Notes under the pieces: model-generated
Told to the model about the DNA's origin: nothing
The model's database searches: none
Seen by the model: the letters and a program-made list of their open reading frames with translations, nothing else
Translations under genes and position numbers: made by a program
Source of the DNA: Arion vulgaris
Lineage: Eukaryota > Mollusca > Gastropoda > Stylommatophora > Arionidae
Direction of reading: 5' to 3'
Length of the DNA: 64,000 bases
Assembly: GCA_020796225.1 (NCBI GenBank)
Contig: CM036753.1
Location: forward strand, 62,838,865 to 62,902,864
Part shown: piece by piece, positions 1 to 11,519 of the stretch
Position numbering within the stretch: the first letter of the stretch is position 1
How the letters are laid out: the number at the start of each line of letters is the position of its first letter

Positions 1-1435
1 ATAACTACCACAGTAGAAGTAATAACTACATCAGTAGAAGTAATAACTACATCAGTAGAAGTAATAAATACAGCAGTAGAAGTAATAACTACAGCAGTAG
101 AAGTAATAACTACATCAGTAGAAGTAATAACTACAGTAGTAGAAGTAATAACTACACAGTGAGAAGAATAACTACATCAGTAGAAGTAATAACTACAGCG
201 TAGAAGTAATAACTACAGCAGTAGAAGTAATAACTACATCAGTAGAAGTAATAACTACATCAGTAGAAGTAATAACTACAGCTGTAGAAGTAATAACTAC
301 AGCAGTAGAAGTAATAACTACATCAGTAGAAGTAATAACTACAGCAGTAGAAGTAATAACTACAGCAGTGAAGAATAACTACATCAGTAGAAGTAATAAC
401 ACATCAGTAGAAGTAATAACTACATCAGTAGAAGTAATAACTACAGCAGTAGAAGTAATAACTACAGAAGTAGAAGTAATAACTACATCAGTAGAAGTAA
501 TAACTACATCAGTAGAAGTAATAACTACAGTAGTAGAAGTAATAACTACATCAGTAGAAGTAATAACTACAGTAGTAGAAGTAATAACTACAGAGTAGAA
601 GTAATAACTACAGCAGTAGAAGTAATAACTACATCAGTGAAGTAATAATACAGCAGTAGAAGTAATAACTACATCAGTAGAAGTAATAACTACCACAGTA
701 GAAGTAATAACTACATCAGTAGAAGTAATAACTACAGAGTGAAGTAATAACTACACAGTAGAAGTAATAACTACAGCAGTAGAAGTAATAACTACAGCAG
801 TAGAAGTAATAACTACAGCAGTAGAAGAATATTACAGCAGTAGAAGTAATAACTACATCAGTAGAAGAATAACTACATCAGTAGAAATAATACACCACAG
901 TAGAAGTAATAACTACAGCAGTAGAGTAATAACTACAGTAGTAAGTAATAACTACAGCAGTAGAGTAATAATTACAGCAGTAGAAGTAATAACTACATCA
1001 GTAGAGAATAACTACCACAGTAGAAGTATATTACAGCAGTAAGCTAATAACTACAGCAGTAGAAGTAATAACTACCGCAGTAGAAGTAATAACTACCGCA
1101 GTAAGTAGTAACGCAGTAGAATAACTACCGCAGTAGTAATAACTACCGCAGAAGTAACTAAGAAGCTAGATACTACCGCAGAATCGACTATGAGTAGAGA
1201 CTACAGAGAATAGACTATGAGTAGTAGCTACAGTAGAATCGACTATGAGTAGTAATACACAGAATCGACTATGAGTAGTGACTACGCAGAATCAACTATG
1301 AGTAGTGACTACCGCAGAATCGACTATGAGTAGTAACTACATCAGAATCGACTATGAGTAGTAACTACATCAGAATCGACTATGAGTAGTTACTACATCA
1401 GAATCAACTATGAGTAGTAACTACATCAGAATCAC
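1..1435. repeat. 21-bp minisatellite grading into a 28-bp minisatellite
   Basis: The first ~1130 bases are a tandem array of a 21-bp unit (GTAGAAGTAATAACTACAGC plus A) with ACA/TCA/CAG variants and scattered one-base losses. From about 1140 the array degenerates and changes into a longer unit of about 28 bp containing GAATCGACTATGAGTAGTA. The array starts before the window. The apparent ORF at 368-598 (repeated VEVITTS) is read-through of the repeat and not a gene. Confidence 0.95.
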
Positions 1436-2680
1436 ATGTGAGAGAGAGAAAGACATTCGGAAGGAATGTCTACAAGAAAAAGAAAAGGATCTAAAGACGA
1501 AGAGCTTACTTTATTGCACCGGGTTTCCCATATGGTCCAGTTCTCTCTCTCTCTCTCTCTCGCAAAATGTCACGACCTCTGCCAAGAGATTGTCGAAGAA
1601 CTGTTATGATGGCAAAGTTCTGCGCAGAACAAGCAATGACGATGATAAGTTACAACAGTTTTAGAAATAGAACTATTATTCAAAATAATATGTGACATAA
1701 AAGATTAACTTCAGCAAATCACGTACTGGGTAAGATTGAAGATAGGCTGAGTGATTTATAAGGAAATTGATTGATAATTGAACGCAGAACTAATTTCCCG
1801 TTGAAATTTTGGCACGTGCCGCGTAATTAGAAAATGTGTGTGCGTAGGTTCCAGTAAGTGTCTCATAGATAGACAAGATAGCAGTAAAACGAACTAGCAA
1901 AATGTTGACCATAACTAAACGGAAGATACTTAATTCATCAACATCATCAACAGTAGGTTATCATGTACTACACACCCCTCTGTCTCTTGTTAAAAGCTAT
2001 GAGTTATAATACTGGTTTCAAACCGTACAATAATATAACACTGTCTAGAATCTTTTCTTCTCATAGTTCATATGTACGGTTCCAACTTCACCCCATCAAT
2101 TGCTCAGTTCCTGTGTCAACGAAAATCACAGGAAAGCTAATAACTGTCTCCTGTATAAACTAATTCCAGAATGAAACAGCCGTACCGCCACAAAAAAGCA
2201 ACCTGCACCGCATAATGCATATGGCCGTCGCTAAAGTGTCAACATAAAACTGTTCATCACTTTAATTGTAATTCATGTCGAAGGGAACTCTCTGTCGACT
2301 GCTATCTCTCTTTCCCTGTATCTTGCTCGCTGTCACAATGTATCCAGTTTTTCTCTTCTCATAACATATCCAAAAACATATTGATTGTTTCTTTCTGTTG
2401 TGTTTTACATAAGATCTATTCTCCCTTGGCTATTGGTTACTGAACTAACTAATAGCATGCCGGGCAAACTCAAAGGTGCTCACTCACCCCAAACAGATTT
2501 CGAGGCAAACTGAAGGTTCCCGTGGCTTTCCGATTCTTCTCCTTATCCTCTCCCATCATATAGTTCTTCATAGAAGTCTGTTTTTGTGGGGAATGGGGGA
2601 ATATAGTGATTCTTTGTGTACTTGTTCTAAGGTAATTGTAGTTGTTATTCCTTTTCTTAAAGCTGTTCTTGATGTTGTCG
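1436..2680. other. Non-coding stretch with a SINE fragment and a CT tract
   Basis: A fragment of the tRNA-headed SINE family C in minus orientation lies at about 1476-1540 (it contains the family's TTTATTGCACCGGGTTTCC and CATATGG pieces) and runs into a short CT tract. The rest is AT-rich sequence with only short open frames of no recognisable content. I see no exon here. Confidence 0.5.
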
Positions 2681-2719
2681 TTCCCATCATGTGTGTGGTC
2701 TTTCTCTTATTCTGCACTG

Positions 2720-2910
2720 GTTATACTTTTTCAGTGTGACTCTCTGTGGTAGTGGATACCAGGACATCCAAACCATGCTGTCTAAACCATGTAATCTGTT
2801 GTTCTTTTATGAACTGCATGACTGGTTTGATATTCAATCTACTTCTAATTTCTTCATTTCTAATTGTATCGCTTATTGCCTCATCTGCAGCTCTTCTACG
2901 ATATCTCATC
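2720..2910 (-). mobile_element. LINE-A fragment (C-terminal ORF2 region), antisense
   Basis: The minus strand reads RNEEIRSRLNIK then VMQFIKEQQITWF. This matches the C-terminal end of the reverse transcriptase ORF of the better copy at 4.3-5.6 kb (RNEDIRKKVG, DFIKKQQIKWF). It is a short, 5'-truncated, decayed copy with no function expected. Confidence 0.7.
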
Positions 2911-3059
2911 TACGTCGTTATGATTTTCCGCTCATTAGCTACTGCTATTAGCCATGATTTGAATTGCTATATATTGTTTATATCCTCAATATTATTCACG
3001 CATACTTCACATATCAGGTTCGGTTATTACTTTCATGGAGTCGAACATTTCTAGCTTTA

Positions 3060-3480
3060 AAGAAAGAAAAAAAACCCGAATTGATTGAATGATAGATAGA
3101 TTGATAAGGCCATCATCATTGCACTTCGGTGAACAACCATGCGTGCTTTATTACACAGGAGGATCTCAACCACAGTGCATGAACTTCTGCTCAAACACTA
3201 AAATATAGACACGATAATCAGGCGACAACTTAAATAGTGTATGTTTTTCAACGATGCTTCTGATATTCTGATTACCAGTAACTAATTTGTATAAATGTTT
3301 GTCACATTGAACAATATGCATAGACTCTTTGTGTCACAATGAACAATATGCATACACTCTTTGTGTCACAATGAACAATATGCATAAACACTTTGTGTCA
3401 CATTAAACAATATACATACACGTTTTGTGTCACAGTGGTACTATTCTTTGCTTCCCTTGTGGGTCTGGCAACACACGAGT
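3060..3480 (+). repeat. SINE-F fragment, a 36-bp tandem array and a SINE-D scrap
   Basis: At 3085-3180 is a copy of a short repeat recognised by GATTGAT steps followed by CCATCATCATTGCACTTCGG. Copies recur at 13.85, 18.7, 31.0, 49.8 and 58.0 kb. At about 3295-3430 a ~36-bp unit containing TGTCACAATGAACAATATGC is repeated four times. At 3432-3476 there is a scrap of SINE family D (TACTATTCTTTGCTTCCC). Confidence 0.6.
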
Positions 3481-3797
3481 GGAAATGTAATCATATAACA
3501 AATAGAGACACACACAACAAGCAACAAAAAACTACCACACAAAATGAGCGCGAAAAACAGTAAAAAAGTTAAATTCGAAAAAACGACAGTGATAGAGATG
3601 AATTGATAAATAATTAATGCCTTCGCGTAGAATTAAAAAAATACAGTGAAAAAAACTCAGAAGGAACAGCTTGAATTTAAAAATCTTAATCTCAAAAAGC
3701 CAATCTTTAAATATCTTCAATCACGTGATAATATTCTTCAATTATATCAACAAGTGACTTCTTGTACGTATGCAAGTGTATGTTTATCTACAAGTGG

Positions 3798-4240
3798 GAG
3801 ACTGTGGCTAAGTGGTTAAGCCCTGGCCTCGTGGTCGTGGGTTCGCATCCGAACCGTAACGTTCTGTTCAGAGTGTGTTTATTCCGACACCTGCCCGCGT
3901 GCCCAGCGTGTTCGTAGCGCGTTGGACTACGGGTGACTAGTCCTCTGTAAGTGCGGGTTCAACTCCGCGGATTGGCAGAAAAGCTACAGGTTCACCAGAT
4001 TTACGGTGTTCGTGGCACCGAGCCGAAGGGTTCGATGTCCATGACACCGAGCCGAAGAGCTTTCAGCTCAAGTGCTTCTGGATCGAAAAAAAAAAAAATT
4101 CCGACGCCTAGGATTGTTGCCAAAGCTACGGAGTTTGTACTTTGTGCAAAATTCCCTGCAGATGCCGTGCCATTTCTGCGAAGAGGGACCCAGCCATATG
4201 GGGTAAAAACTGGTGCAGTGAAGTTAATTCTGTAGCTTTC
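3798..4240 (+). mobile_element. tRNA-derived SINE (family C) with two tRNA-like heads
   Basis: The 5' part carries a pol III A-box-like TGGCTAAGTGGTTAAG and B-box-like GGGTTCGCATCC (about 3803-3855), as in a tRNA-Ser/Leu-type gene. A second tRNA-like head (TAGCGCGTTGGACTACGG and GGGTTCAACTCC) follows at about 3915-3975. The body ends in the family's 3' signature, CCATATGGGGTAAAA then GTGAAGTTAATTCT. Other family C copies lie at 12.4, 21.4, 31.4, 44.7 and 54.3 kb. It is a SINE rather than a functional tRNA gene, because the cloverleaf is not maintained. Confidence 0.75.
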
Positions 4241-4289
4241 GACATCTCTCCCCCTCCCCCATCCGCCTTTATGGTATGGACAGCTTAAA

Positions 4290-5625
4290 ACATGAAAATT
4301 CCAAAAAACATTATAACTAGTCACATAACGATCAATTTGCTGGAAATAATTACTTATTTACATGAGGTAGGCATGACTGGGAAAATATTCTGCAAAATAC
4401 TTGAGAAAAGGCTCCGCCACATCATCGAGCCACAGCTTAATGACTCCCAAATGGGATTCAGGAAGAACAAAAGCTATACAGACGCAATATTCGCCCTCAG
4501 ACAGTTAGTAGAAAGGACTATCGAATCCGACAAACAGTTACACGTTGCATTTGTAGATCAGGAAAAAGCGTTCGACCGCGTAGATAGGCACAAGTTGTGG
4601 AAAATACTAACAACCTATGGGGTTAATGAACACCTAATCAACCTTTGCAAGAACATTTATACTGACAGCCAATGTACGATTAGAACAAATACAGGATTAT
4701 CAGAAAAGTTTCACGTAGGGTCAGGAGTAAGACAAGGTTGCGTACTATCCCGCTGCTATTCATCACGTACATTGACCACATTTGTAAAATAGCTAACACC
4801 AGCGAAGGAAACAACCTCGGAGAACTCTTAAATGAATTTCTTTTTGCAGACGATCAGGCAATCATATCGACAACAGAAGAACAGCTACAACAACACATCA
4901 ACAGACTCCAGTTAGCATGTAACGAATACAACATGAGAATTAACATCGACAAAACAGAAGTAATGACATTCGCCAGAGAGGAAAACACTACCAACATCTC
5001 CATCGATAATCACCTACTAAATCAAGCAAAAAAAAGATTTCACATACCTGGGGAGCATTTTTCAGCAAATGGAAGAATAACTAATGAAATTCAACACAGA
5101 TGCAACAAAGCAAATCAAATGATAGGGCAAATGGCGCCAATTTTAAGATGCAAACACGTCACCATGAACACAAAAAGCGCAATGTTCAACACAATCTTTC
5201 TCCCCACACTATGTTACCAGTGCCAAACCTGGACGCTGACAACAAACGATAGAAGAAAACTAGTCACAACAGAGATGAAGTGTCTACGCAGAATGCTGGG
5301 TGTAACAAGAAGAGACCGGTTGAGAAATGAAGACATCAGGAAAAAAGTGGGTACAACATCAGTACTAGACTTCATCAAGAAACAACAAATTAAATGGTTC
5401 GTCACGTAAGCAGATTACCATCAGACAGTGCACCCCAAAGAGCAATGCTGCTCGATACAATGGGTACAAAGCAAAAGGCCGGCCACGCAAAAGATGGACC
5501 TCAGAGATAACAGAGGCGACGAAAGAGACTATCTACGAAGCGCATACTAGGCCCGTTTTAGAAATCTCTTCCTGACCTGACGCTGTGAGGCATACAGGAT
5601 TCGAGAAAGAAAGAAAGAAAGGCAT
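4290..5625 (+). mobile_element. Non-LTR retrotransposon LINE-A, reverse transcriptase with frameshift
   Basis: This is a 5'-truncated LINE. The first frame (4292-4792) contains RT motif A (FVDQEKAFDRVDR) and motif B (GVRQGCVLS). The frame then shifts by one base near 4750, and the second frame (to 5409) carries the catalytic FADD box, the KTEVM motif and the C-terminal region ending KKQQIKWF. The copy continues out of frame to a (GAAA)n 3' tail at about 5601-5620. Decayed relatives occur at 2.7, 14.9, 20.2, 23.5, 38.1, 40.1, 42.5 and 59.1 kb. The clade was not assigned. The frameshift means this copy is inactive as given. Confidence 0.9.
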
Positions 5626-5639
5626 GACTCTGTAGTGAG

Positions 5640-5861
5640 CGTATGTAGCTCAAGCGGTAGTGAGCTCGATCACAAACCAAGCGTACCTGGTTCAAACCTC
5701 AAGGTGGGCAAATTTGGAAGCAAATTAGTTTCCGTGTGATTTTTACAAAAATGTAAAAATAGATCTCACCGTTCATATAAGTGGTGACTAGAAAATCAAC
5801 GACTCATTTACTGTGGTTGATGGCTGCGTCCTGTAAAGGATATGCCACGATTTTCTTTTTC
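5640..5861 (+). mobile_element. tRNA-derived SINE, family B
   Basis: The head has an A-box-like TAGCTCAAGCGGTAG and a B-box-like GGTTCAAACCTC. The body ends in CCTGTAAAGGATATGCCACGA. Further copies lie at 10.5 (minus), 15.1 (plus), 21.5 (plus) and 33.95 kb (minus). It sits directly downstream of the LINE-A tail. Confidence 0.8.
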
Positions 5862-5979
5862 AGGCGTGACTCAGCTCTGATGGCCTCCCTATGACCAATC
5901 ATATCTGACACCATGTTACAGTATAACCCCAGATGTGGTAGTTTAAAGTGGGATTATTCTGTTTGTAATATCTTACAGT

Positions 5980-6215
5980 TGCCCGTCTGTATAAATATGT
6001 GTCATGCATGTTGCATCTCTGTCTGTATAAATATGTGTCATGCATGTTGCATCTCTGTATAAATATGTGTCATGCATGTTGCGTCTCTCTCTGTATAAAT
6101 ATGTCCACTGTATGTTGCATCTCTCTCTGTATAAATATGTCCACTGTATGTTGCATCTCTCTCTGTATAAATATGTGTCATGCATGTTGCATCTCTGTCT
6201 GTATAAATATGTGCC
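5980..6215. repeat. 36-bp tandem repeat
   Basis: The unit of about 36 bp combines CTGTATAAATATGTGTCATG and CATGTTGCATCTCT. It recurs about six to seven times, with some shorter units and a CCACTGT variant. The cysteine-rich and tyrosine-rich ORFs reported on both strands are products of the repeat. Confidence 0.9.
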
Positions 6216-6514
6216 TTGTTGAATAATATGCATACGCTTTTGCCGAAATACGAATGTTTCTGTTCTGCGTGTCCTATGGTCCAAACGTACATGCTCAAGT
6301 TTTTATTGCACATCATACAAGTCATAGAGAATCACAAAGAGGATGATAAGAAGGAACACAAACAAACAAACATTTACATGTATCTAATAAATAGACTTTT
6401 GTTTTGCAAAATAACACTGAGAGAGTATTGCAAACCGATACAATAGCTATGAGAAGGGCTTGCAGATACACTAACATTTAGATAGTGCTGAGACTGCTAT
6501 AAAACTCTTGTAAA

Positions 6515-7580
6515 CGAATGCAATAGCTCTGAGATGGACACGTAAACGCATACAAGAACTCTGAGATGAACACAAGTAAACGAATGCAAGAACTCTGAGA
6601 TGGACAAGTAAACGGATACAAGAACTCTGAGATGAACAAGTAAACGGATACAAGAACTCTGAGATGGACAATAAATGGATGCAAGAACTCTGAGATGAAC
6701 ACAAGTAAACGGATACAAGAACTCTGAGATGGACAATAAATGGATGCAAGAACTCTGAGATGGACACAAGTAAACGGATACAAGAACTCTGAGATGGACA
6801 ATAAATGGATACAAGAACTCTGAGATGGACAAGTAAACGGATACAAGAACTCTGAGATGAACAAGTAAACGAATACAAGAACTCTGAGATGAACACAAGT
6901 AAACGAATACAAGAACTCTGAGATGGACAAGTAAACGGATACAAGAACTCTGAGATGAACACAAGTAAACGGATACAAGAACTCTGAGATGGACAATAAA
7001 TGGATACAAGAACTCTGAGATGGACAAGTAAACGAATACAAGAACTCTGAGATGGACAAGTAAACGGATACAAGAACTCTGAGATGAACACAAGTAAACG
7101 GATACAAGAACTCTGAGATGGACAATAAATGGATACAAGAACTCTGAGATGGAAACACAGTAAACGGATACAAGAACTCTGAGATGGACAAGTAAACGGA
7201 TACAAGAACTCTGAGATGGACAAGTAAACGGATACAAGAACTCTGAGATGGACAAGTAAACGGATACAAGAACTCTGAGATGGACAAGTAAACGGATACA
7301 AGAACTCTGAGATGAACACAAGTAAACGAATACAAGAACTCTGAGATGGACAATAAAGGATCAAGAACTCTGAGATGAACACAAGTAAACGGATACAAGA
7401 ACTCTGAGATGAACAAGTAAACGGATACAAGAACTCTGAGATGAACACAAGTAAACGGATACAAGAACTCTGAGATGAACACAAGTAAACGGATACAAGA
7501 ACTCTGAGATGAACAAGTAAACGGACGCAAGAACTCTGAGATGGACAAATAAACGAATACAAGAACCCTGAGATGGACTT
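6515..7580. repeat. 31-34-bp minisatellite, about 33 copies
   Basis: The core is ACAAGAACTCTGAGATG followed by GACAAGTAAACGGAT, with three length classes (AACACAAG, GACAAG and GACAATAAATGG versions) interspersed. The 388- and 368-residue minus-strand ORFs (repeated SEFLYPFTC / SQSSCIRLL) read through this array in several frames at once and are not genes. Confidence 0.95.
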
Positions 7581-7599
7581 GCAAACATATACAATAACT

Positions 7600-7884
7600 C
7601 TGACAAGACTTACAAACGTAAACAAAACTATGACCAAATATCGTCTAATGATTTGTTATTCCATAATAAAAACATTTTTAAAAGAATCAATTGATTGCAA
7701 CGATAGACATTAAATACAAGTAGTGTATATATCGAGTAAGCGTGACGTATAATAACGAATCATTGCTGATGAGACTTTATCGGTGTCGTTTCGTGCAACA
7801 GGACGGTAAATTAGCGTTGCATGAAATGGTGGATGATGGAGGCCATTTTAAAATTGGGTAAAAGAGAAAACTATCGACTATGCA
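7600..7884. other. Unassigned AT-rich spacer
   Basis: No recognisable coding or repeat signal was seen between the minisatellite and the SINE, apart from a short CTT run at its right edge. Confidence 0.4.
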
Positions 7885-8212
7885 CCCATTCTTCTTCTTC
7901 TTCTTCTTCGAACGCTCCATATCGACCACATGTTCGCCTGTTTGGTGCTGGGTCCTGCAAGGAATCAAACAATAGTACCACTACAACCTACAATGCATGT
8001 CGTAAGAGGCGACTGATGTAGGCCCTAGTGATGCTACCTTAGTAAATAAAAAGCATCGCGGATATCATATATTCTGGCCTACTTGTAGGCGCATAACAGG
8101 CACAACGTACAATCGCTCTTAGGCTCAGATCACATACAAATCACATAGAGTGGTTGACAAGTGGTCGATATGGAACGTTCGAGAAAGAAGAAATTGTTGT
8201 AGGAAATTTAAT
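7885..8212 (+). mobile_element. SINE family D, nearly full length
   Basis: The copy contains the family signatures AATAGTACCACTACAACC, CATGTCGTAAGAGGCGACTG, AAATAAAAAGCAT and the 3' end GTGGTCGATATGGAACGTTC followed by a GAA-rich tail. Other copies are at 10.9 (minus), 23.2 (plus), 33.6 (minus), 56.8 (plus) and 63.0 kb (minus). The block CATGTCGTAAGAGGCGACT is shared with SINE family E. Confidence 0.85.
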
Positions 8213-8745
8213 TTTAATCTTTTCTAGTTCATGGTGTTGGCGTCTAAACATGCATAGAGTATTTTTAGCAAACACTCCAGTAAAAACGACTCTACCAGCA
8301 CTGAAGCGTAAAACCAGCTGAGTGCCACTATGATATGGCTACTCTATAAGGCAGGGGAGCGGAAAGACGAGGGAAAAAAGAGATAATATGGAGTGGATGT
8401 CCTTCAAGAAAGAGATGAGATTGTCCGAGATATTTTGATTCATTGAATTCACCATCTAAAACTAGAGTCACTTAGGAGAAAATAGTCGACATTCTCGCAG
8501 AGAAAAATAGTCGAAGTAATTCAACGATGAAGATGGATTGGTTTCTATAGAATGCTCATCCGAGATCTCAGGGGAATCCTAATACAAAGTGGATCGAAAA
8601 GTAGAGTAGAAGTTTGTGGAGTAATTAATGGAAATTGGCTTATCGGGTATGGGGGCGTAAAGAAGGCGGGGTAGATAGCCAGAACAAGGAATGCAAGATT
8701 GAGAAGAAAACGAAAGAACGGATGGGTAAAAAGTGGACACGCAAC
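8213..8745. other. Unassigned stretch
   Basis: Purine-rich sequence without a recognised element or exon. The minus-strand ORF at 8545-8796 has no family features and overlaps the start of an antisense LINE end. Confidence 0.4.
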
Positions 8746-8749
8746 GCAA

Positions 8750-9175
8750 ATATTATCTCTCTCGCTCTCAGGCCTTTTTAACCCGGATTTGAGCATATGC
8801 CTTTAACCAACCCATGCCAAGTCTTCCTATCTCTAGCTATCTCATGCAGTTCACTCCAGCTCTTCTTTATATTGTTGATCTCTACCTACAAATCTCGTCT
8901 CTATGTATTTCTGGGACACCCATGTCTTTCCTGTCGCTTTGGTTCAAGAAATAACCTTTACTATACCCCTCGGGTTTCTCAAAGTGTGTCCAATCTAGCG
9001 CCATCGTCTTTTTTTAAATCTCTTGATTCACTGGAATCTGTCTTGTTCTCTCCATACATAAGTTCATCACTTGTGACCCTATACTACCATCTCAGTCCCT
9101 CTATTCTACGCAGACATCAATTTATGAATGTTTGCACGTTATTCGTTATGATTTTAGTATATTTTCCCTGTTTCT
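8750..9175 (-). mobile_element. LINE-D 3' end, antisense, with GA-rich tail
   Basis: On the minus strand the reading includes EINNIKKSWSELHEIARDRK then TWHGLVKG, followed by a stop and a GA-rich tail. This is the C-terminal segment of a LINE ORF2. Related ends lie at 27.65, 39.84 and 59.4 kb. It is truncated and decayed. Confidence 0.75.
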
Positions 9176-9440
9176 GACCAATACAACAGAAATATTATCA
9201 CTGAAATAGGTATATATCAGTTCTACACGCTGACCACTCGTTACTATAGCGACAAGAAATCGATAATTCAATCAAACATTCCTCAATGTCCATCGTCTAT
9301 TTTCATCGTCGTTGGGAACGATGGATTGGTCTCAGTCCTCTTTATTGTCATGGCTACAGCTCAATCTGACCGTAACTCATTCAAAACATGTCAATGCCAC
9401 AACAAGAAATTAATTAATAACGTGCTCCAACAAGAAAATA

Positions 9441-9968
9441 CAACTAACAGAGACGAGAAAGACAAGACAACCAACAGAGACAAGAAAGACAAGACAACCA
9501 ACAGAGACAAGAAAGACAAGACAACCAACAGAGACGAGAAAGACAAGACAACCAACAGAGACGAGAAAGACAAGTAACCAACAGAGACAAGAAAGACAAG
9601 ACAACCAACAGAGACAAGAAAGACAAGACAACCAACAGAGACGAGAAAGACAAGACAACCAACAGAGACAAGAAAGACAAGTAACCAACAGAGACGAGAA
9701 AGACAAGACAACCAACAGAGACAAGAAAGACAAGTAACCAACAGAGACGAGAAAGACAAGACAACCAACAGAGACGAGAAAGACAAGACAACCAACAGAG
9801 ACGAGAAAGACAAGACAACCAACAGAGACGAGAAAGACAAGTAACCAACAGAGACGAGAAAGACAAGACAACCAACAGAGACGAGAAAGACAAGACAACC
9901 AACAGAGACGAGAAAGACAAGACAACCAACAGAGACGAGAAAGACAAGACAACCAACAGAGACGAGAA
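9441..9968. repeat. 27-bp minisatellite, about 20 copies
   Basis: The unit is ACAACCAACAGAGACGAGAA plus AGACAAG (27 bp), with GACGAG/GACAAG alternation. In several units AGACAACC is replaced by AGTAACC, giving 26 bp. On the plus strand the 27-bp units read TTNRDEKDK, but each 26-bp unit breaks the frame. The minus-strand ORFs of 177-234 residues are read-through. Confidence 0.95.
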
Positions 9969-9969
9969 A

Positions 9970-10462
9970 GTGTGCATGATCTGGTGGAAAATTTGTTACA
10001 AGTCTGTATTTCATAAGATTGAGTGCTGCAAATGTTATTTATTTTTGGAGTCACAAATTTATCGATTCTTAATTTCGTTGTATACTGTATCTCTTCTGCG
10101 TTGTCAGCAACCAATGGACGTGATTTTTCCCTCCTGGGGTGAGGGTTCTCAGCGAAATTGAGAAGAACATGTAGGTCTATGTTACAGTTATTCTTTGGTG
10201 TAGTCGTAAACTGGAACAGACGAACGAGATTTTTTTAATAGATATTCTGGTAACGCTATTATCACAAGTCGTTGGAAGTGTTTTGAGTGTAAACAGGGCC
10301 GGCTCAAGTTCGGTAGCGCTTCATGAAAGCTAAGTTTTTACATCCATCTTATTAGGGAAAATAGCTTGTAACCAAATTGAAATATTTGAACATTTACTGG
10401 GCTTTCAGACATTTTATTAATAAATGAATATACTGCTTGATTTAATCAACACAGATTGAGTC

Positions 10463-10463
<1 letters not shown>
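9970..10463. other. Unassigned stretch with one transposon-like terminus
   Basis: The motif CAGGGCCGGCTCAAG at about 10294 resembles the terminus of a non-autonomous hAT-type element. I found no matching inverted end, so it is left unassigned. No exon was seen. Confidence 0.3.

Positions 10464-10495
<32 letters not shown>
10464..10495. repeat. (TA)n microsatellite
   Basis: Uninterrupted TA dinucleotides. Similar TA runs occur at 11300-11340, 35283-35308, 36071-36134, 39105-39170 and 44140-44165. Confidence 0.95.
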
Positions 10496-10529
10496 TAACT
10501 TATTCCTCGCCGCTAGTCATGGAGTATAG

Positions 10530-10770
10530 TAACAAATCGTAGCATATACCTTACAGGACGTTACCATCAGCCAGAGTAAACGAGTCATTGATTTTCTAGG
10601 CACCACTTATACGTTCAGCAGTTTTCCATTGCTTTCTGAAGGGAGATCTATTTTACTGTTCGTGAAAATCCATAGGAACAAAAATGTGTCTTCAAACTGC
10701 CCGGTGTTTGAACTAGGTACACTTTGGTTGTGATCGAGCTCACTACTGCTAAGTCACAGACGCCCACGTC
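10530..10770 (-). mobile_element. SINE family B, antisense
   Basis: The reverse complement shows the B-box-like end, GAGCTCGATCACAACC, and the CCTGTAAGGTATATG 3' end. It is the same family as the copy at 15.1 kb. Confidence 0.75.
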
Positions 10771-10904
10771 GTGGAATATAGCACATCAATAATTGTTTTT
10801 ACTTTTCAAATCTCTTGCCTTTCGCGATTCCGTGCGATTCCTTCTTCGGTCTATTTAGGTAGTTTCCTTTCCCGTTTTCTTTGCTGGTTCCACTCAAGTA
10901 CGTG

Positions 10905-11130
10905 TCTAATTCTTCTTCTTCTTCGAACGCTCCATATTAACCACTTGTTAGCCCCTCTTGTGGGATTTGTATGTGATCTGATCCTATGAGCGATTGTACG
11001 TTGTGCCAGTTATGCACCGACAGGTAGGCCAGCCCATCCAATTTCTCCGATGCTTTTTATTTACTAGGATAGCTACCCTAGGTCTACATCACTCGCCTCT
11101 TACGACATGCCTTAGGGGTGTCTAATGATA
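10905..11130 (-). mobile_element. SINE family D, antisense
   Basis: A CTT-rich run and GAACGCTCCATATTAACCAC mark the 3' end on the minus strand. GCGATTGTACGTTGTGCCAG, CTTTTTATTTACTAGG and CGCCTCTTACGACATGCC follow in order. Confidence 0.85.
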
Positions 11131-11298
11131 CTCGATTGTGTCTTCTTCAGGATATGCCGGACCGACCGTCATTTTCTCCTCCTGTCCTGTGTCATCGTGG
11201 GTTTCTGACGTTATTCACAGATCTGTGTTTGCCACTGTCACTCTCAGTGTGTGAAGACATTTGTTAATAATGATCTACATTTTATTTGTTACTAGCTT

Positions 11299-11299
<1 letters not shown>

Positions 11300-11343
<44 letters not shown>

Positions 11344-11515
11344 GAGAGAGAGAGAGAGATCGAGATCGTGGAAGACAGAGGAGAAGATGTTGGATGGCTT
11401 GACATCATGGTTCAACACAAGATCGTCTTCAGAACTGATTACATGCATCAAGCAGAGAGAGAGAGAGAGAGAGATGTGAAGAGACATGATCGCCTACGCC
11501 GGCAGGCATGGCACT
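11300..11515 (+). mobile_element. TA and GA microsatellites in a LINE-F 3' end
   Basis: A TA run (11300-11340) is followed by (AG)n and then by plus-strand coding remnants DGLTSWFNTRSSSELI and, after a second (GA) run at about 11456-11475, RHDRLRRQAW. This matches the C-terminal end of another LINE family in the window (38.3-38.6 kb minus, 37.2-37.4 kb plus). Confidence 0.6.
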
Positions 11516-11519
11516 TGAT

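Noticed and set aside
1..1435. CRISPR-like array of short repeats
   Set aside because: Units are contiguous with no unique spacers, the DNA is eukaryotic, and no cas-like gene is present. The same reasoning excludes the other arrays in the window.
3798..3980. Functional tRNA genes
   Set aside because: A- and B-box-like motifs are present, but the stems do not pair well and the sequences are heads of a SINE family with several copies.
6471..7637. 388- and 368-residue minus-strand ORFs with repeated SQSSCIRLL/SEFLYPFTC
   Set aside because: They are three overlapping frames of one 31-34-bp minisatellite; the unit length is not a multiple of three and the frames are interchangeable.
9326..9577. 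Possible secreted protein with a hydrophobic start and TTNRDEKDK nonapeptide repeats
   Set aside because: The frame ends where a 26-bp unit occurs and similar shifts recur along the array, so there is no selection for an open frame.
10290..10330. hAT-type MITE starting CAGGGCCGGCTCAAG
   Set aside because: No matching inverted terminus or target duplication was found within reach.
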